A DNA stretch of 64,000 nt, from assembly GCA_029194535.1 (NCBI GenBank), contig JARFXR010000003.1:186001-250000 (forward strand), read 5' to 3'. Source of the stretch: Nitrospira sp. Lineage in GTDB: Bacteria; Nitrospirota; Nitrospiria; Nitrospirales; Nitrospiraceae. Shown piece by piece: positions 9,051 through 20,300 of the stretch (positions are counted from its first letter, which is position 1; every line of letters begins with the position of its first letter). Under the pieces are notes generated by a model, which was given only the letters and a program-made list of their open reading frames with translations, ran no database searches and was not told where the DNA came from. The position numbers were made by a program, and so were the translations under genes.

Positions 9051-10376
9051 CTATTTTCTTTCCACGATCATCGCCACACCCTGCCCGCCGCCGACACAGG
9101 CGCTGATCAGGGCTCGCTGGGCGTTGCGCCGCCTGAGTTCATAAAGCGCCGTCATCGCCAGTCGCAGACCCGAAACGCCCACCGGATGGCCGATCGCGAT
9201 CGCGCCTCCGTGGGGATTGAGATCGTCGGGAGGTATTTCCCCCAAGCGTTCCGTCCATCCGTACCGGCCGAATTTCCGTTCCATGAGTGCGGAGGAATTG
9301 AGGATGCGTGTGATCCCAAGGACCACGGAGGCAAAGGCCTCGTTGATTTCACAGACGGCAAAGTCTTTCAGTGTCAGCCCCGTCCTGGCCAGCAAGGAGG
9401 CGATGGCGCCGACTGGAGCCAATCCCATGCAGGACGGCTCATAGCCGAAATCCGCATACTCCCTCACATAGCCGAGAATCGGCAGTCCAAGCGACTTGGC
9501 CTTCTCTTCTTCCATCAACAACATGGCCGCGGCCGCGTCCGTAATCTGCGACGCGTTCGCCGGGGTGACCGAACCGTGGAATCGGTCGAACACCGGCTTG
9601 ACGCCGCCGAAGGTCTCGAGACTCGCATCCTCACGGATTCCGTTATCGCGGGCGACATAAGCCTGACGCTCGGGGACATACATCGTCACCACCTCGTCGG
9701 CAAAGAGGCCGTTCTTCCAGGCGCCTGCCGCGCGCTGGTGCGACCGGACCGCGTAGGCATCCTGCTCTTCGCGGCTGATGCGCAGTTCAGGGTCCTTCGA
9801 AATGTTCTCCGCGGTCAGCCCCATGATGAGGTCGCACATCGGATCGGTGAGGCCCATCACCAAGCCCACGCGGGGCGGGTAGCGTTTCAGATTGAGCAGC
9901 TTGGGAATCAACGAGAAGGCCGCGACGGTCCGTTCGCGAAGCGTCCGCCCTTTCCCATAGCGGAGCACCAGATCGGCGACGGTGCGATCATAGACGACCG
10001 GAATACGGCTCATCGCCTCCATGCCGATCGCCAGAATCGTGTCCGCATCGCCGCTTCGGATGCGAAGGCTTGCGTAGTAGAGCGCCGTCACGCCCGAGCC
10101 GCAATTCTTTCCCGCCACCGTGTCGGCGGGAATCGTCGCGGGCAGCCCGCCGGTGACGGCCGCCACCCTCGTCGGATTGACGGCGTGCATGGGGGTCGCG
10201 ACGTTGCTGCCCAGGACACCATCGATCGTCGTCAGGGGAAGATTCCAACGGTGGCAACGCACGATGAGCTCGCGGACGACCCACGCCCCCAACACATCTG
10301 CGTCCGTTCCGCCAAAGTCCGTGCCTTCTTTGCAGAGAGGCGTTCGGAATGCATCAACGACGACAACCTGGCGCAT
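9051..10376 (-). CDS. Acetyl-CoA C-acyltransferase (3-ketoacyl-CoA thiolase, FadI-like)
   Basis: The ATG at 10376 follows CGGAGAT at good spacing and begins MRQVVVVDAFRTP, the usual thiolase N-terminus. The open frame extends to 10502 but the extension is not conserved. In the 441-residue product the nucleophile Cys lies in AGKNCGSGVTALYYASL. The second-half motifs are CEINEAFASVVLG, the His block GGAIAIGHPVGVSGLR and the terminal Cys in ACVGGGQGVAM. The enzyme cleaves 3-ketoacyl-CoA to acetyl-CoA and a shortened acyl-CoA. It is the first gene of the operon and is divergent from the acyl-CoA dehydrogenase gene across a 192-base control region. Confidence 0.93.
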   Translation of the reverse strand: MRQVVVVDAFRTPLCKEGTDFGGTDADVLGAWVVRELIVRCHRWNLPLTTIDGVLGSNVATPMHAVNPTRVAAVTGGLPATIPADTVAGKNCGSGVTALYYASLRIRSGDADTILAIGMEAMSRIPVVYDRTVADLVLRYGKGRTLRERTVAAFSLIPKLLNLKRYPPRVGLVMGLTDPMCDLIMGLTAENISKDPELRISREEQDAYAVRSHQRAAGAWKNGLFADEVVTMYVPERQAYVARDNGIREDASLETFGGVKPVFDRFHGSVTPANASQITDAAAAMLLMEEEKAKSLGLPILGYVREYADFGYEPSCMGLAPVGAIASLLARTGLTLKDFAVCEINEAFASVVLGITRILNSSALMERKFGRYGWTERLGEIPPDDLNPHGGAIAIGHPVGVSGLRLAMTALYELRRRNAQRALISACVGGGQGVAMIVERK

Positions 10377-10568
10377 CGTGCGATCTCCGTTCGATTCTCC
10401 CCCATCGTACCACGGCTGGACCATTTCCACGCACCTGCCGATCCCCATTTCGCCTCCCACAATGGAGGGAGCCGGTCCCGAATCGCCAAGCCATGGCGGC
10501 ACGAGCCCTCTTCAGGTAGAATCGGTAGGGAAGGCACCGGCAACGCCGTCTCGCTCGACCGACACCCA

Positions 10569-12485
10569 ATGACACAATCGGACGTATTTCAGGGTTCTGT
10601 CGCGGTCGCGGAAACCGCCCGAGACAAGGCGGTCTACCAGGGTTTCCTGGCAGGGCTCTTCATCCGCGACATCCGTTGGCATCTCTTTTCCTCCATCCGC
10701 ATTCCCCAGACCAGCCCTTCCGCGCTGGAGTTTCTGGAGCGGTTCAAAGCCGCGCTCCTACCGCTGGACCCGGAACGCATCGACCGGGAGGGTGAACTTC
10801 CGGACTCGACCATCAAAGACCTGGCCCAACTCGGCGCCTTCGGGATCAAGATTCCCCGGTATTACGGCGGACTCGAGCTGAGCCAATCGGAATATCAGCA
10901 GGTTGCAACGCTATGCGGCAGCGTTGACGCCTCGCTGACCGTGCTGTTGTCCGCCGCGCAATCGATCGGCGTGCCGGAGCCCCTGCGCCTCTTCGGCACC
11001 GACGAACAGAAGGCCCGGTACCTCCCCCGGCTGGCTCGCGGCGAGATTTCCGGCTTCGCCCTGACCGAACGCCAGGTCGGTTGCGACATCTCCAAGGTCG
11101 ACACGTACGCGGTCCGCGTGCTGGAAAAAGGCGCGACCGTGGGCTACCGCCTCACAGGCGACAAATTCTTCATCACGAATTCCGCCAAACGGGACGGCGA
11201 ATTCCTCTCTTCCATGCTGATCGTGATCGCCAGGATCGTGGATGATCCGCACGACCTGAAGGATCCCCGCGCGGTGAAACGCTATGGCGCCTTCATCGTG
11301 GAAACACAGTGGCCCGGCTGCTCCGTGACGCGGCTCCGCTTCGAAGGCGTGAGAGCCATCTATAATGGAGCCCCATCGTTCGACCGGGTCTACGTACCGA
11401 TCGAAAACCGTCTTGGCAGCGAAGAGGATGGCCTGCGCATCGCCCTCGCCACCTTGACCGTGGGCCGCCTGACGCTCCCCGCCGCCTGCTTGGGCGGGCT
11501 CAAACAATGCGTCGCGCTTATGCGCTGGTGGGCGAAAGCCCGGGTGCAGTGGAATAAGCCGATCGGCGAGCACACCCTGATCGGGGAAAAGCTCTGCCGG
11601 ACCGCCGCCTATGCCTTGGCGCTCGAAGCCGTGATGGCCTATTGCGGAGCCTGGGCGAACAAGAAGGGCGACCTGAGGCTCGAATCGGCGGCCGCCAAGA
11701 TCATCGGCAGCGAGTGGTACTGGGAAGGGGTCAACGACCTCTTTCAGGTGCGCGGCGGGCGCGGGTTTATGACGGCGGAGTCTCAGAGAAAAAGCGGAGA
11801 GGCTCCAGTCGCCGTCATGCGGATGATGCGCGACGCCCGGATCAACCTGGTCTGGGAAGGCACCAGCGAGATTCTGCGCATCTGGATGGCGCGGGAGGCG
11901 CTCGCTCCGTACATCGATCAAGGACTCGCCCTGCTCGACGGCTCGTGGCCGGAGAGGGCGGCAGCCGCGTGGTACTATGGCCGAGCTTGTCTTCGTTCAT
12001 GCCTTCCCTTCCTGCATGCGGGAGGCCCTCGCGGCCTGTTTGGAAAAGATTACGCGCGCTGGACCAGGCTGATCGAATCCGCATCACGCAAGCTGACTCG
12101 CTCCACGCTGGTCGCAGCAGTGCGCCACCGGCAGGGACTGCACAACAAACAACTCCAGCTGCAACGACTGGTAGACGACGGCCTCCTGATCTTTCCCATG
12201 ACCGCGGTGCTGTGGTTCGCGTCCCAGCCGGAGATACGGACCAAACCGGGCATCCGCGAGCTGGTCGATTATTTCTGCGAAGACATGGCCGACCGCCTGC
12301 GCTCCGGTTCATCCCTGACCGGCCGGTCCGGACGGCCGAGACGAGACACCGCCGTCTATCGACTCTCCAAGGCGATCATGAACGGCGACTATGCCTGGCT
12401 GGAAGAGGGGATTATCCCCGCCGTGAACGTCGACGAAACGGCCGCTGCCGCGAATTACTCCGCACAGGCGGATCCATCCCGATAG
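10569..12485 (+). CDS. Acyl-CoA dehydrogenase with a C-terminal extension
   Basis: The frame is open from 9186, but everything before the ATG at 10569 is antisense to the thiolase gene. The 638-residue product shows the flavin-binding segment FALTERQVGCD, then ITNSAKRDG, TVGRLTLPAACLGG, QWNKPIGEHTLIGEKLC, VRGGRGFMTAES and the catalytic WEGTSEILRIW, where the Glu corresponds to the family base. About 180 residues follow the catalytic domain, as in long-chain enzymes, and they are partly helical and basic. It performs the first oxidation of beta-oxidation and passes electrons to electron-transferring flavoprotein, which is not encoded in the window. Confidence 0.9.
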   Translation: MTQSDVFQGSVAVAETARDKAVYQGFLAGLFIRDIRWHLFSSIRIPQTSPSALEFLERFKAALLPLDPERIDREGELPDSTIKDLAQLGAFGIKIPRYYGGLELSQSEYQQVATLCGSVDASLTVLLSAAQSIGVPEPLRLFGTDEQKARYLPRLARGEISGFALTERQVGCDISKVDTYAVRVLEKGATVGYRLTGDKFFITNSAKRDGEFLSSMLIVIARIVDDPHDLKDPRAVKRYGAFIVETQWPGCSVTRLRFEGVRAIYNGAPSFDRVYVPIENRLGSEEDGLRIALATLTVGRLTLPAACLGGLKQCVALMRWWAKARVQWNKPIGEHTLIGEKLCRTAAYALALEAVMAYCGAWANKKGDLRLESAAAKIIGSEWYWEGVNDLFQVRGGRGFMTAESQRKSGEAPVAVMRMMRDARINLVWEGTSEILRIWMAREALAPYIDQGLALLDGSWPERAAAAWYYGRACLRSCLPFLHAGGPRGLFGKDYARWTRLIESASRKLTRSTLVAAVRHRQGLHNKQLQLQRLVDDGLLIFPMTAVLWFASQPEIRTKPGIRELVDYFCEDMADRLRSGSSLTGRSGRPRRDTAVYRLSKAIMNGDYAWLEEGIIPAVNVDETAAAANYSAQADPSR

Positions 12486-12517
12486 GCCGAGTTCGCTCCT
12501 CCCCGGCGGGCCACAGC

Positions 12518-13705
12518 ATGATGAGCCACCAGACACCATCCGTCATTGTGAGCGCGGTCCGAACCCCCATGGGCAGCTTCAACGGTGCCTTCAGCACCGT
12601 CCCTGCCACCAGACTGGGGAGCATCGCGATCGCCGAGGCGCTCCGGCGCATCGGCCTGTCCCCCGACCGTGTCGACCAGGTCTTGATGGGCTGCGTGCTC
12701 AGCGCCGGCCTCGGTCAGGCCCCGGCCAGACAGGCCTCGATCGGCGCCGGAATACCGCACTCCGTCGGAGCGACGACGGTCAACAAGGTCTGCGGCTCAA
12801 GCATCGCCACGGTCATGATGGCGGCGCAAACGATCGCGTTGGGCGAAGCCCGGGTGGTCGTGGCGGGCGGCATGGAGAATATGACGCGCGCCCCCTACCT
12901 GCTCGAGAAGGCTCGGCAGGGATACAAGCTCGGCCATGCCGAATTGGTGGACAGCCTGATCAAGGACGGCCTGTGGGACGTCTACAACAATTTCCACATG
13001 GGCGACGCCGGGGAACTCTGCGCCGGACGATACGGTCTCACCAGACAGGAGATCGACGACTTTGCCCTCGAGAGTTATCGGCGCGCCCGTCAGGCCATCG
13101 AAGCGGGGCTCTTCAGGTCCGAAATTGCGCCGGTCGATGTCACTCGACGAAAAGGCACCGTGACGGTGACGGATGACGAAGAACCCAATCGGGTCGACCT
13201 GGGCAAACTGCGTCATCTGGGTCCGGCGTTCCGATCGGACGGCGTGCTCACGGTCGGCAATTCCCCATCGTGCAATGACGGAGCGGCGGCGCTGGTGGTG
13301 ATGGCGGAAAAAGAAGCCGAAGGTCTCGGACTGGCTCCGATGGCGCGCATCGTCGGCTATGCGGCGGCGGCGCTGGCGCCCGAGTGGTTGACGATCGCGC
13401 CGGTGGAAGCCATCAAGCTCGTGCTGAAGAAAACCGGCCTCTCGCTCGCCGACATCGACCTCTTCGAAATCAATGAGGCGTTCTCCGCCGTGTCGCTGGC
13501 GATCAATCGCGAACTCGGCCTCGATAGTCGGAAGGTCAACGTGCGCGGCGGCGCGGTCGCGCTGGGTCATCCGATCGGAGCGACCGGCGCGCGGATCCTC
13601 ACCACCCTGCTCCACGCCATGCAGGCCGCCGGCGCCACACGAGGATTGGCCGGTCTCTGTATCGGCGGAGGAGAAGCGTTGGCGATCGTCGTCGAGCGTC
13701 CCTAA
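12518..13705 (+). CDS. Acetyl-CoA acetyltransferase / thiolase (AtoB-like)
   Basis: Two adjacent ATG codons (12518 and 12521) can start this 395-residue product, and the upstream part of the open frame overlaps the dehydrogenase gene. Thiolase motifs are [15 protein letters not shown], the nucleophile block [29 protein letters not shown], the Glu-Ala block [33 protein letters not shown] and the C-terminal [15 protein letters not shown]. In the SGxNDGA region the sequence is [11 protein letters not shown], slightly unusual. It lies 32 bases after the dehydrogenase gene, presumably in the same operon. It could condense or split acetoacetyl-CoA, handling the last turn of fatty-acid breakdown. 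Confidence 0.92.
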   Translation: MMSHQTPSVIVSAVRTPMGSFNGAFSTVPATRLGSIAIAEALRRIGLSPDRVDQVLMGCVLSAGLGQAPARQASIGAGIPHSVGATTVNKVCGSSIATVMMAAQTIALGEARVVVAGGMENMTRAPYLLEKARQGYKLGHAELVDSLIKDGLWDVYNNFHMGDAGELCAGRYGLTRQEIDDFALESYRRARQAIEAGLFRSEIAPVDVTRRKGTVTVTDDEEPNRVDLGKLRHLGPAFRSDGVLTVGNSPSCNDGAAALVVMAEKEAEGLGLAPMARIVGYAAAALAPEWLTIAPVEAIKLVLKKTGLSLADIDLFEINEAFSAVSLAINRELGLDSRKVNVRGGAVALGHPIGATGARILTTLLHAMQAAGATRGLAGLCIGGGEALAIVVERP

Positions 13706-13791
13706 CCGATTCACGTCATGGATCTCTGCTGCCTCGATCCATCTCCTCGCTCCGCATGCGCTCCCTTCGATCCACGACGCCTCCCACATTC

Positions 13792-13821
13792 TTGACCCGA
13801 TCCGTTCGCGAGTGCTAGTCT
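13792..13821 (+). promoter_or_regulatory. Candidate promoter for the MltF-like gene
   Basis: TTGACC (13792-13797) and TAGTCT (13816-13821) are 18 bases apart. A TG one base before the second box gives an extended -10 (TGCTAGTCT). The start codon follows about 55 bases downstream. Confidence 0.55.
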
Positions 13822-13876
13822 TTCGCCGCTCCCAGTAGGAGAGAATGTCCTGACGGACCTCGCACGGAACGGCGTC

Positions 13877-15370
13877 GTGAAGCGGGTACTCCTCACCACC
13901 GCATTATGTCTCTCCCTTGTGCTCGTTGACATTCCGACGCGGCAACCGCTCGCCGCCAACCTGCAGACCTCCGACGACCACGAACTCATTCAAACGTCGA
14001 TTCTCTTGCCTTGGACGGGGGATCTCGATGGAATGATCGAGCGCCGCGTCATTCGTGCGCTCGTTGCGCCGTCCCGCACGTCGTACTGGATCAACGGCGC
14101 GAGGCAGACCGGGGCGGAATACGAGCTGCTCAAGGCGTTTCAAGAGGAAATCAACGCCCGGTTCCAGGGCAAGAACAAGCACATCCGCACGTATGTCGTC
14201 TTTATCCCGACATCCCGCGACCAGCTGATTCCCGCCTTGCTCGATGGGCGCGGCGATATCGCCGCCGGCATCTTGACCGTGACGCCGGAACGGCTAGAGA
14301 AAGCGGACTTCGGCGAGCCGTTTTTTCGCGGAGTCAAGGAGATCGTGGTGACCGGCCCCGCCTCTCCCAAGCTGGCGTCGCTGGGCGACTTGTCCGGCAA
14401 AGAAGTCTTCGTCCGCAAGTCGTCCAGCTATTGGACTCACCTGGAGCGTCTCAACGAGCAGTTCACGCAGGAGCAGAAGGCCCCGGTGGTGCTCAAGCCC
14501 GCGCCGGAAGACTTGCAGGACGACGATCTCCTGGAAATGGTCAATGCCGGACTGGTCGAGATCATCGTCGTCGACCGCTATCAAGCGCTTCTCTGGTCCA
14601 AAGTCTTCAAGAAGCTCGTCCCTCACAAGGACATCGTCGTCAACGCCGGCGGCGACTTGGCTTGGATGATCCGCAAGGATAGTCCCAAGCTCAAAGCGGA
14701 GATCGGTGAATTCGCCAAGAAATACGGCCGCAAGTCCGAGTTCGGCAACGCCCTGGTCAAGAAGTACGGGAGCGACGGCAATCCGCGGATCGTCAAGCAG
14801 GCTACATCCAGCGGCGAGATCAAGAAGTTCATCAAGACGGTGGAACTCTTCCGCAAATACGGCGCCCAGTACGATATGGACTATCTCCTGATGATCGCCC
14901 AGGGCTACCAGGAATCCCTGCTCGACCAAAGCGCGCGCAGCACTGTCGGCGCAGTCGGCGTCATGCAATTGATGCCGGCGACCGGCAATGAAATGAAGAC
15001 CGGGGACATCACGCAACTGGAGCCCAACATTCACGCCGGTATCAAGTATGTCCGCCTGATTCGGGATCAGTTTTTCGAGAACGAACCGATGGACGCGCGG
15101 AACAAGATCCTGTTCTCCTTCGCCGCCTACAACGCGGGACCCGCGCGGGTGCAGAAACTCAGGACGGAAGCGGAGAAGCGAGGGCTGAATCCCAACGTGT
15201 GGTTCAACAATGTCGAGCTCGTCGCCGCGCGGCGGATCGGCGAGGAAACGGTGACCTACGTGGCCAACATCTACAAGTACTACGTCGCGTATAAGCTCAT
15301 CGAAGAGCAGCAACTGCAGAAGGACAAACATCGCGCCGAGTTGCAACAGAACGCGCCCGGGCCCCGGTAA
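13877..15370 (+). CDS. MltF-like lytic transglycosylase with solute-binding domain
   Basis: The 497-residue protein starts at GTG with a signal peptide (KRVLLTTALCLSLVLVDIP). Residues 45-290 form a periplasmic amino-acid-binding (SBP_bac_3) module, seen in RDQLIPALLDGRGDIAAGIL and FGEPFFRGVKEIVV. Residues 320-460 form a lysozyme-like SLT domain, with the catalytic Glu in GYQESLLDQSA followed by GAVGVMQLMPATG and FAAYNAGPARV. The same two-domain layout defines MltF, which cleaves peptidoglycan and releases 1,6-anhydro-muropeptides. The signal peptide ends without an obvious lipobox, so it may be free in the periplasm. Confidence 0.9.
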   Translation: MKRVLLTTALCLSLVLVDIPTRQPLAANLQTSDDHELIQTSILLPWTGDLDGMIERRVIRALVAPSRTSYWINGARQTGAEYELLKAFQEEINARFQGKNKHIRTYVVFIPTSRDQLIPALLDGRGDIAAGILTVTPERLEKADFGEPFFRGVKEIVVTGPASPKLASLGDLSGKEVFVRKSSSYWTHLERLNEQFTQEQKAPVVLKPAPEDLQDDDLLEMVNAGLVEIIVVDRYQALLWSKVFKKLVPHKDIVVNAGGDLAWMIRKDSPKLKAEIGEFAKKYGRKSEFGNALVKKYGSDGNPRIVKQATSSGEIKKFIKTVELFRKYGAQYDMDYLLMIAQGYQESLLDQSARSTVGAVGVMQLMPATGNEMKTGDITQLEPNIHAGIKYVRLIRDQFFENEPMDARNKILFSFAAYNAGPARVQKLRTEAEKRGLNPNVWFNNVELVAARRIGEETVTYVANIYKYYVAYKLIEEQQLQKDKHRAELQQNAPGPR

Positions 15371-15394
15371 CCCGCTGGTCCCGCTTGACCGCCG

Positions 15395-16696
15395 TCAATC
15401 GGTCAGCTGCAGTTTGCTCTGCATCAGCTCTTTGGCCACGATCCGGCGATCGCGCAACTCCTGCCGCACGCGAGGTGAGAGCGATCCGGCGATCCACATC
15501 TCGATGCGCGCGCTCCGTTTCCGATGGCGGATGGCGGACGCCAGACGGTTCACCACTGCTTCGGTCCTATCCGTCCAAATAGCGTAATCGACCGGGGCCG
15601 GAAGGATCGCTGAGCGATCTTTCGTGCGCCCCAGCGGAATCCGGCCGAACATCGTAATTTCGGCGATGGGCGATTCTTCCCTATTGTAGGCTTGCAGCAA
15701 CTCGGCCGCCTGCTGATAGAAGAAGGCCTCCTCTTCGGACAAGGCATTCAACGCGATCGTAAGAAACCGGTCTCGCCGCTTGGTTTCGGATAAGGTTCCG
15801 AGGCAGGCGACGATGATGGTTTGATGACGAGGCGAGTAGTACGGATGGTCGAGAAATTTTTCGGCCAGCTCGTCCTTGATGCCCATCGCCCTGAGCTGCC
15901 GGAGATTGAGGATGCGCAGTTCGTCGGGCCCGCGCTCTTCGAGGACTCGATTCAGCATCTCGACGGTGTTCAGACCGACAAGCGCCATCGGCAGCAGATT
16001 GGGAAGCGGGACGAGCAGCGTGGCGAACGTCGTCGTGTACCCAGCCAGACTGGCCCAGGCCACTCGATCCAGTTCAACCTGTAAAATTGGGTTCGACGAA
16101 TACACGTCCACGTCATAGTGCATGGCGATGCGCCGCTTATACGCCGCGACCTGGACCATGCTCTTAAAATCAGAGTCCTCGTAGGGACCGGACTCGCGGA
16201 ATGCCCCGGTGATGCTGGATTCCAGTAAACGATAGACGCCGCGCGGCATGCCGGCGAGCGTATCCAGCGGATCCGAGGCGAGGCGGCCGATCGCATGGAG
16301 AGGCTTGATGACGACCTTGACCGCCGACTCGACCGCCACCTTCGGCGCGTATCGCGCCCGCAGATCCGCAATGGCGGTCAGTTCCCGACGCAGACGCCGG
16401 AACATCGTGTCGCCGTGCGCCAGATACACGCCGAAATCAGTATCGACCGTGTAGATATGCATGTAGCCGTCATGCTGAACCGGCCCGTCGATTCGACCAT
16501 GCGGCACATCGCGCAACTCGGGCGGGAGTGCGTCCTCGATCGTCCTCGGCACGGATATTTCGTATCCCGGTTCCGCCGTCGCGGGCGAAACGCCGACGAC
16601 AAAGAGGAGAAGTACGCAGGTAAGGCAGGTAAGGAACGACGGGCACGCACAATCCGGCCGCATACCGCCGGCATGGAGCGGAAAAAGACGAACCAT
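15395..16696 (-). CDS. Secreted protein of unknown function
   Basis: I do not recognise this 433-residue protein. It has a long hydrophobic export signal (residues 15-40, ending SPATAEP), then a soluble, charged and largely helical body. One hydrophobic stretch (ATLLVPLPNLLPMALVGLN) sits near residue 235. Internal Met codons at residues 12 and 2 are alternative starts and none has a clear ribosome site. It converges with the MltF-like gene with only 24 bases between the stops. It is divergent from the small lipoprotein at 16796. Confidence 0.72.
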   Translation of the reverse strand: MVRLFPLHAGGMRPDCACPSFLTCLTCVLLLFVVGVSPATAEPGYEISVPRTIEDALPPELRDVPHGRIDGPVQHDGYMHIYTVDTDFGVYLAHGDTMFRRLRRELTAIADLRARYAPKVAVESAVKVVIKPLHAIGRLASDPLDTLAGMPRGVYRLLESSITGAFRESGPYEDSDFKSMVQVAAYKRRIAMHYDVDVYSSNPILQVELDRVAWASLAGYTTTFATLLVPLPNLLPMALVGLNTVEMLNRVLEERGPDELRILNLRQLRAMGIKDELAEKFLDHPYYSPRHQTIIVACLGTLSETKRRDRFLTIALNALSEEEAFFYQQAAELLQAYNREESPIAEITMFGRIPLGRTKDRSAILPAPVDYAIWTDRTEAVVNRLASAIRHRKRSARIEMWIAGSLSPRVRQELRDRRIVAKELMQSKLQLTD

Positions 16697-16795
16697 CGAA
16701 CGACAAGCTACGCTGGGTCTCCGCAGGGTGTCAAGCTGAGGAAGCGATCGCCGGCGCGCCCTTGCTTCCCTTCCGGTGTTTGAATATGCTGAGCT

Positions 16796-17257
16796 ATGCG
16801 CGCCTGGCTCCTGTTCCTGGCACTGACCATGACGGCGGGATGCGCGTTCTTCGAACGGGACGACGATCCTCCCTTCCAGGATTCCATCCCCGATGTCGTC
16901 CTCACCGCCTCCTGCACCGACCTATGGAAACGCTACAGCGACGAATTGCAGCTGGTCGATGACGACGAGGCCAACTGGCAGGCGCATGACGACAAGGCCC
17001 TGCAGTACTATAGGCATTTCAGCGCGGTGTGCAACGCGGCGGACATGCGCGATGCGGCCGCGAGAGATTTGCGGTGCAAGGCCCTCTGGGGCATCTACGT
17101 GAAGGAAGCGGGCCGCATGACCAAAGAAGAGCAGACCTGGCGTGACCACGACGCGCAACAGAGCGAAGCTATGAACCGCATCAGATCGAGTTGCGCCAAG
17201 ACCGCCTGCACCTTCTTCCCCGGTATCCGATGCACGGTCTCGAAAACCCTGCCGTAA
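16796..17257 (+). CDS. Small lipoprotein of unknown function
   Basis: The 153-residue product begins with a short lipoprotein signal and lipobox TAGC, then an acidic linker and a helical region. The mature part has several cysteines (SCTDLW, AVCNAAD, RCKALW, SSCAKTACTFF, IRCTV), so disulfides are likely in the periplasm. I do not recognise a family. A promoter-like pair, TTGCTT (16762-16767) and TATGCT (16785-16790) with a 17-base spacer, ends only five bases before the ATG. If this is the promoter, the message would be leaderless or the true start would lie further downstream. Confidence 0.68.
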   Translation: MRAWLLFLALTMTAGCAFFERDDDPPFQDSIPDVVLTASCTDLWKRYSDELQLVDDDEANWQAHDDKALQYYRHFSAVCNAADMRDAAARDLRCKALWGIYVKEAGRMTKEEQTWRDHDAQQSEAMNRIRSSCAKTACTFFPGIRCTVSKTLP

Positions 17258-17343
17258 CACAGGAGGGGGATGGCATCCGCACTGTGCCTTCTTCGCTTGG
17301 CTCTTACACCTGCGCCGGTCTCTCGTTCGGAAACATCCGGCCC

Positions 17344-20300
17344 TCAGGTGATGGTCAGTTCGAAACACACGAAGACATCCCTCAACAAGACGTCGCCTGT
17401 GTCACTCTTCAGCGCATCAAAATCGGCGGATGTTGCGAGCAGCGTCCAATTTCCGACGCTCTTGTCTTGCTGGAAGCTCCGCTGACCGTACAGGGTGTCC
17501 CCATACCCGTCGCGTACGGCAAGGGCGATCCCGTCTTCCTGTTCATCGAACGAATCCCCCGGCGGCGTAACATAGAGCGTGCTGGTGTCGGATACTTTCT
17601 TTGTGAGCGTCGAGAGGAGATGCACCTTGGTCACCTTGACCTTGCCTGCGACAAACCTGTCGCGCAGGAAAAATGGAAAGCGCTCCGGCCCAAACGACAG
17701 GGTCTGTTGATGATCGCCCGTGCCGTCCGTCGTCACGCTCAGGAATCGCTGCCACTCGGTCGGAAATTCGTGGCGGAGGCTGAATAACCGGGCCACGCCC
17801 TTTCCTCCTTCGCTCGCGATCAGCTCATTGACCGCGGTCTGCAGATCACCGGCGGCGGCCGCGTGCAACCCTTCGCCTCCTTCCCGGGCCGTATAGCGGA
17901 TATGCAGAATCACATCGGAGATGGAATTATAGTCAAACGACTTGAAGTCCGCCGGTAGTGCTAAACGCCAGGTGCCGACCGCGCCGGCGCCTTCGAACGG
18001 CAGATAGCGCTCGTCCCGCAAGTTCGTCTCGAACATCCCGCTGTCGCTCTGTCCGCTGCTGGTCACTATGGACTGCATCGGACCGAACAGATCCGAAAAA
18101 CGCGGATCGTCGTTTTGCGCGTCCCGGCGGTACCCGCCGTCGAGCGCATTGCTGTGGCGGATCTGACTCTTCAGTAATGTGACCGTACAGGACACGGCGG
18201 CATAGGGACCCCCGATGCAGGGAATCGTGACGCTCACCGATTTCAGCCGGCGCATGTAGTGACCGGGATAGTCCATATCGAACCAGGCCTCCGGCACGGT
18301 AAACTCGCAGCGACCCGACTCGCGCAACATCACCAACGCCAGGGGGTCGAGTTGCAGCAGAGAGACATGCTTCGTGATCTCGTACTCGCGCTTGTTCTGA
18401 TCCAGATACGCCACGTCCATCCGCCTGAGGTCCTGCCCCAATCGCTCTCCCGACAAGAGTCCTTTCTTCAAACTATCCCAGTAGCCGAACTGAATATAGG
18501 TTGAGCGCCTCAATCCGAGTTCAAACTGAAACGCCCGCTCGGCGCGCTTGGCGCAATCATAGGCCAATTGATACGCGCGAAAATACACGCCGGACAACTG
18601 CTGCGTCATCCACTGGTACAGCTCGTGGTTCGTGTATTTCTCGCGCATGAACCGGTCCGTCTCCTCGGCGTCCTTGATCTGTTTCTTGTGGTTGTCCAGC
18701 TCCTTGGCGGCGATATCCGCGCGAATCTTCGCCGCGATGATTTGCCGGCGGATCTGTTGAATTTCCTTGAGCGCCATGCGGCTCTGGAACACCCATTCGT
18801 CCTGGCGCCTCTGGTATTGCCCGATCGCGGCGGACCGACTCGATTGATGGACGGCGTTGCGCTCCAAAATGCTGAAGAACGACCCGATCGCATTGGCCAC
18901 GGATCCCAGATTGGTTCCGCCGAACTTCGACTGAAAAAACGGCGTGCCGGCGCTGATGTCCGGAAATGCGAACAAAATCCCGGACGCGGTATTGAATGCC
19001 CCCGCGACGGCCGCATAGGTCATCGCCGTGTCCGACCACCCCATTTGGTCGATCTCCGCCTGCGTCAACCCCAAATTCGTCAGTTCGCTCGAAGAGTCGG
19101 CCTTGGCCACGGCGACGGCCGATGTCTGTTCGACATCGGCGCCGAAATCGTCGGGCACTCGCGCGCTGTTGTTACCCAGCAACCGCTGGTATTGAGCAAA
19201 GCGTGCCATGGCCGCCTGTTCGCTCTGACTCAACGCATCGATATCGGCCCTGGCTGTCGCGACCTGCGCTTCCTTGACCGCGGACACCAGATTGAGCAGA
19301 TCGATCTCTTGATTCGACCGCAACCGTGACAGTTGCTCCGCGTCCTTTTTCTCCAATGCGGCCAACAAGGCGCTGCCGAGCCCCTTCACTTCATTGCACA
19401 GATCCACGGCCTTCCCCATCAAGACACCGAATCGGTAGTACGGAAGCGGCATCGTGGCGTCGGCCAACACGGCGCCGATGTCGAGGCCCGCAGCGGCGGC
19501 GCGCACCAGCAACGCAGGATCTATCGGCGGCTGGAACAACGGCAGCGGCTGCTCCACGCCGTCAATGTTTCGGCAGTGTCGGATGTTGAACAGTCGCTCA
19601 TCCACCTTATCCCAATATGCCGCGAGCTTTTCATTGCGCGGCACGCAGAAATACAGCAACCCGATGCTCGATATCGTGGAGAGACCCTTGTCCCCGCGCA
19701 TCGACATGCCCCACGATCCTTGTCCGCCTTTGGCCAAGTTCGCTTCCAACTCGAGCCATGCGTTTGAGAACTCATCCCATTGATCGTTCGCTCGACGATA
19801 GGTCAGGGGCCGAGGTAGCCGTGCGCGGGGGCGTGGGACGGACTGCGGACGAGGCCCCAACAACTTCGCCGCCAGGACATACAGTTGCGTCGCTTCATTG
19901 ACGGATTCGGTCGTATATTGCCTGAAGAGCGAGTCGCCCCACGCGATCAAGTTATCCAGATACTTGAACACCACATTGATTTGATAGGCTTGTGGACGCA
20001 TGCGCGCGACCGCATGCGGACGAAACGGGCTTCTCGACCACAAATCGATCTGCGCAGTGATCTGCTGCTTCCGGCTGTCGGTCGCCGGCACGTTGGGATC
20101 GCCCAACAATTTGAGCAATTCCTCAATCGGAGTCGTCATGCTGTGATTGCGGAACGGCAGGTAGCGCCAGTAGCGCTGGTTGCCGTTCACGGCATCTTCC
20201 GTCGTCGGATCAAAAATGAAATGCAGCCACTGCTGCGCATCGCCGAAACGTTGGTTGCTGCTCAGGAATCCGGCGACCAACATCGGCACGTGGAAGAACA

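Noticed and set aside
9186..10568. Upstream part of the 1099-codon plus-strand open frame
   Set aside because: It is antisense to the thiolase gene. Conserved dehydrogenase sequence begins only after ATG 10569.
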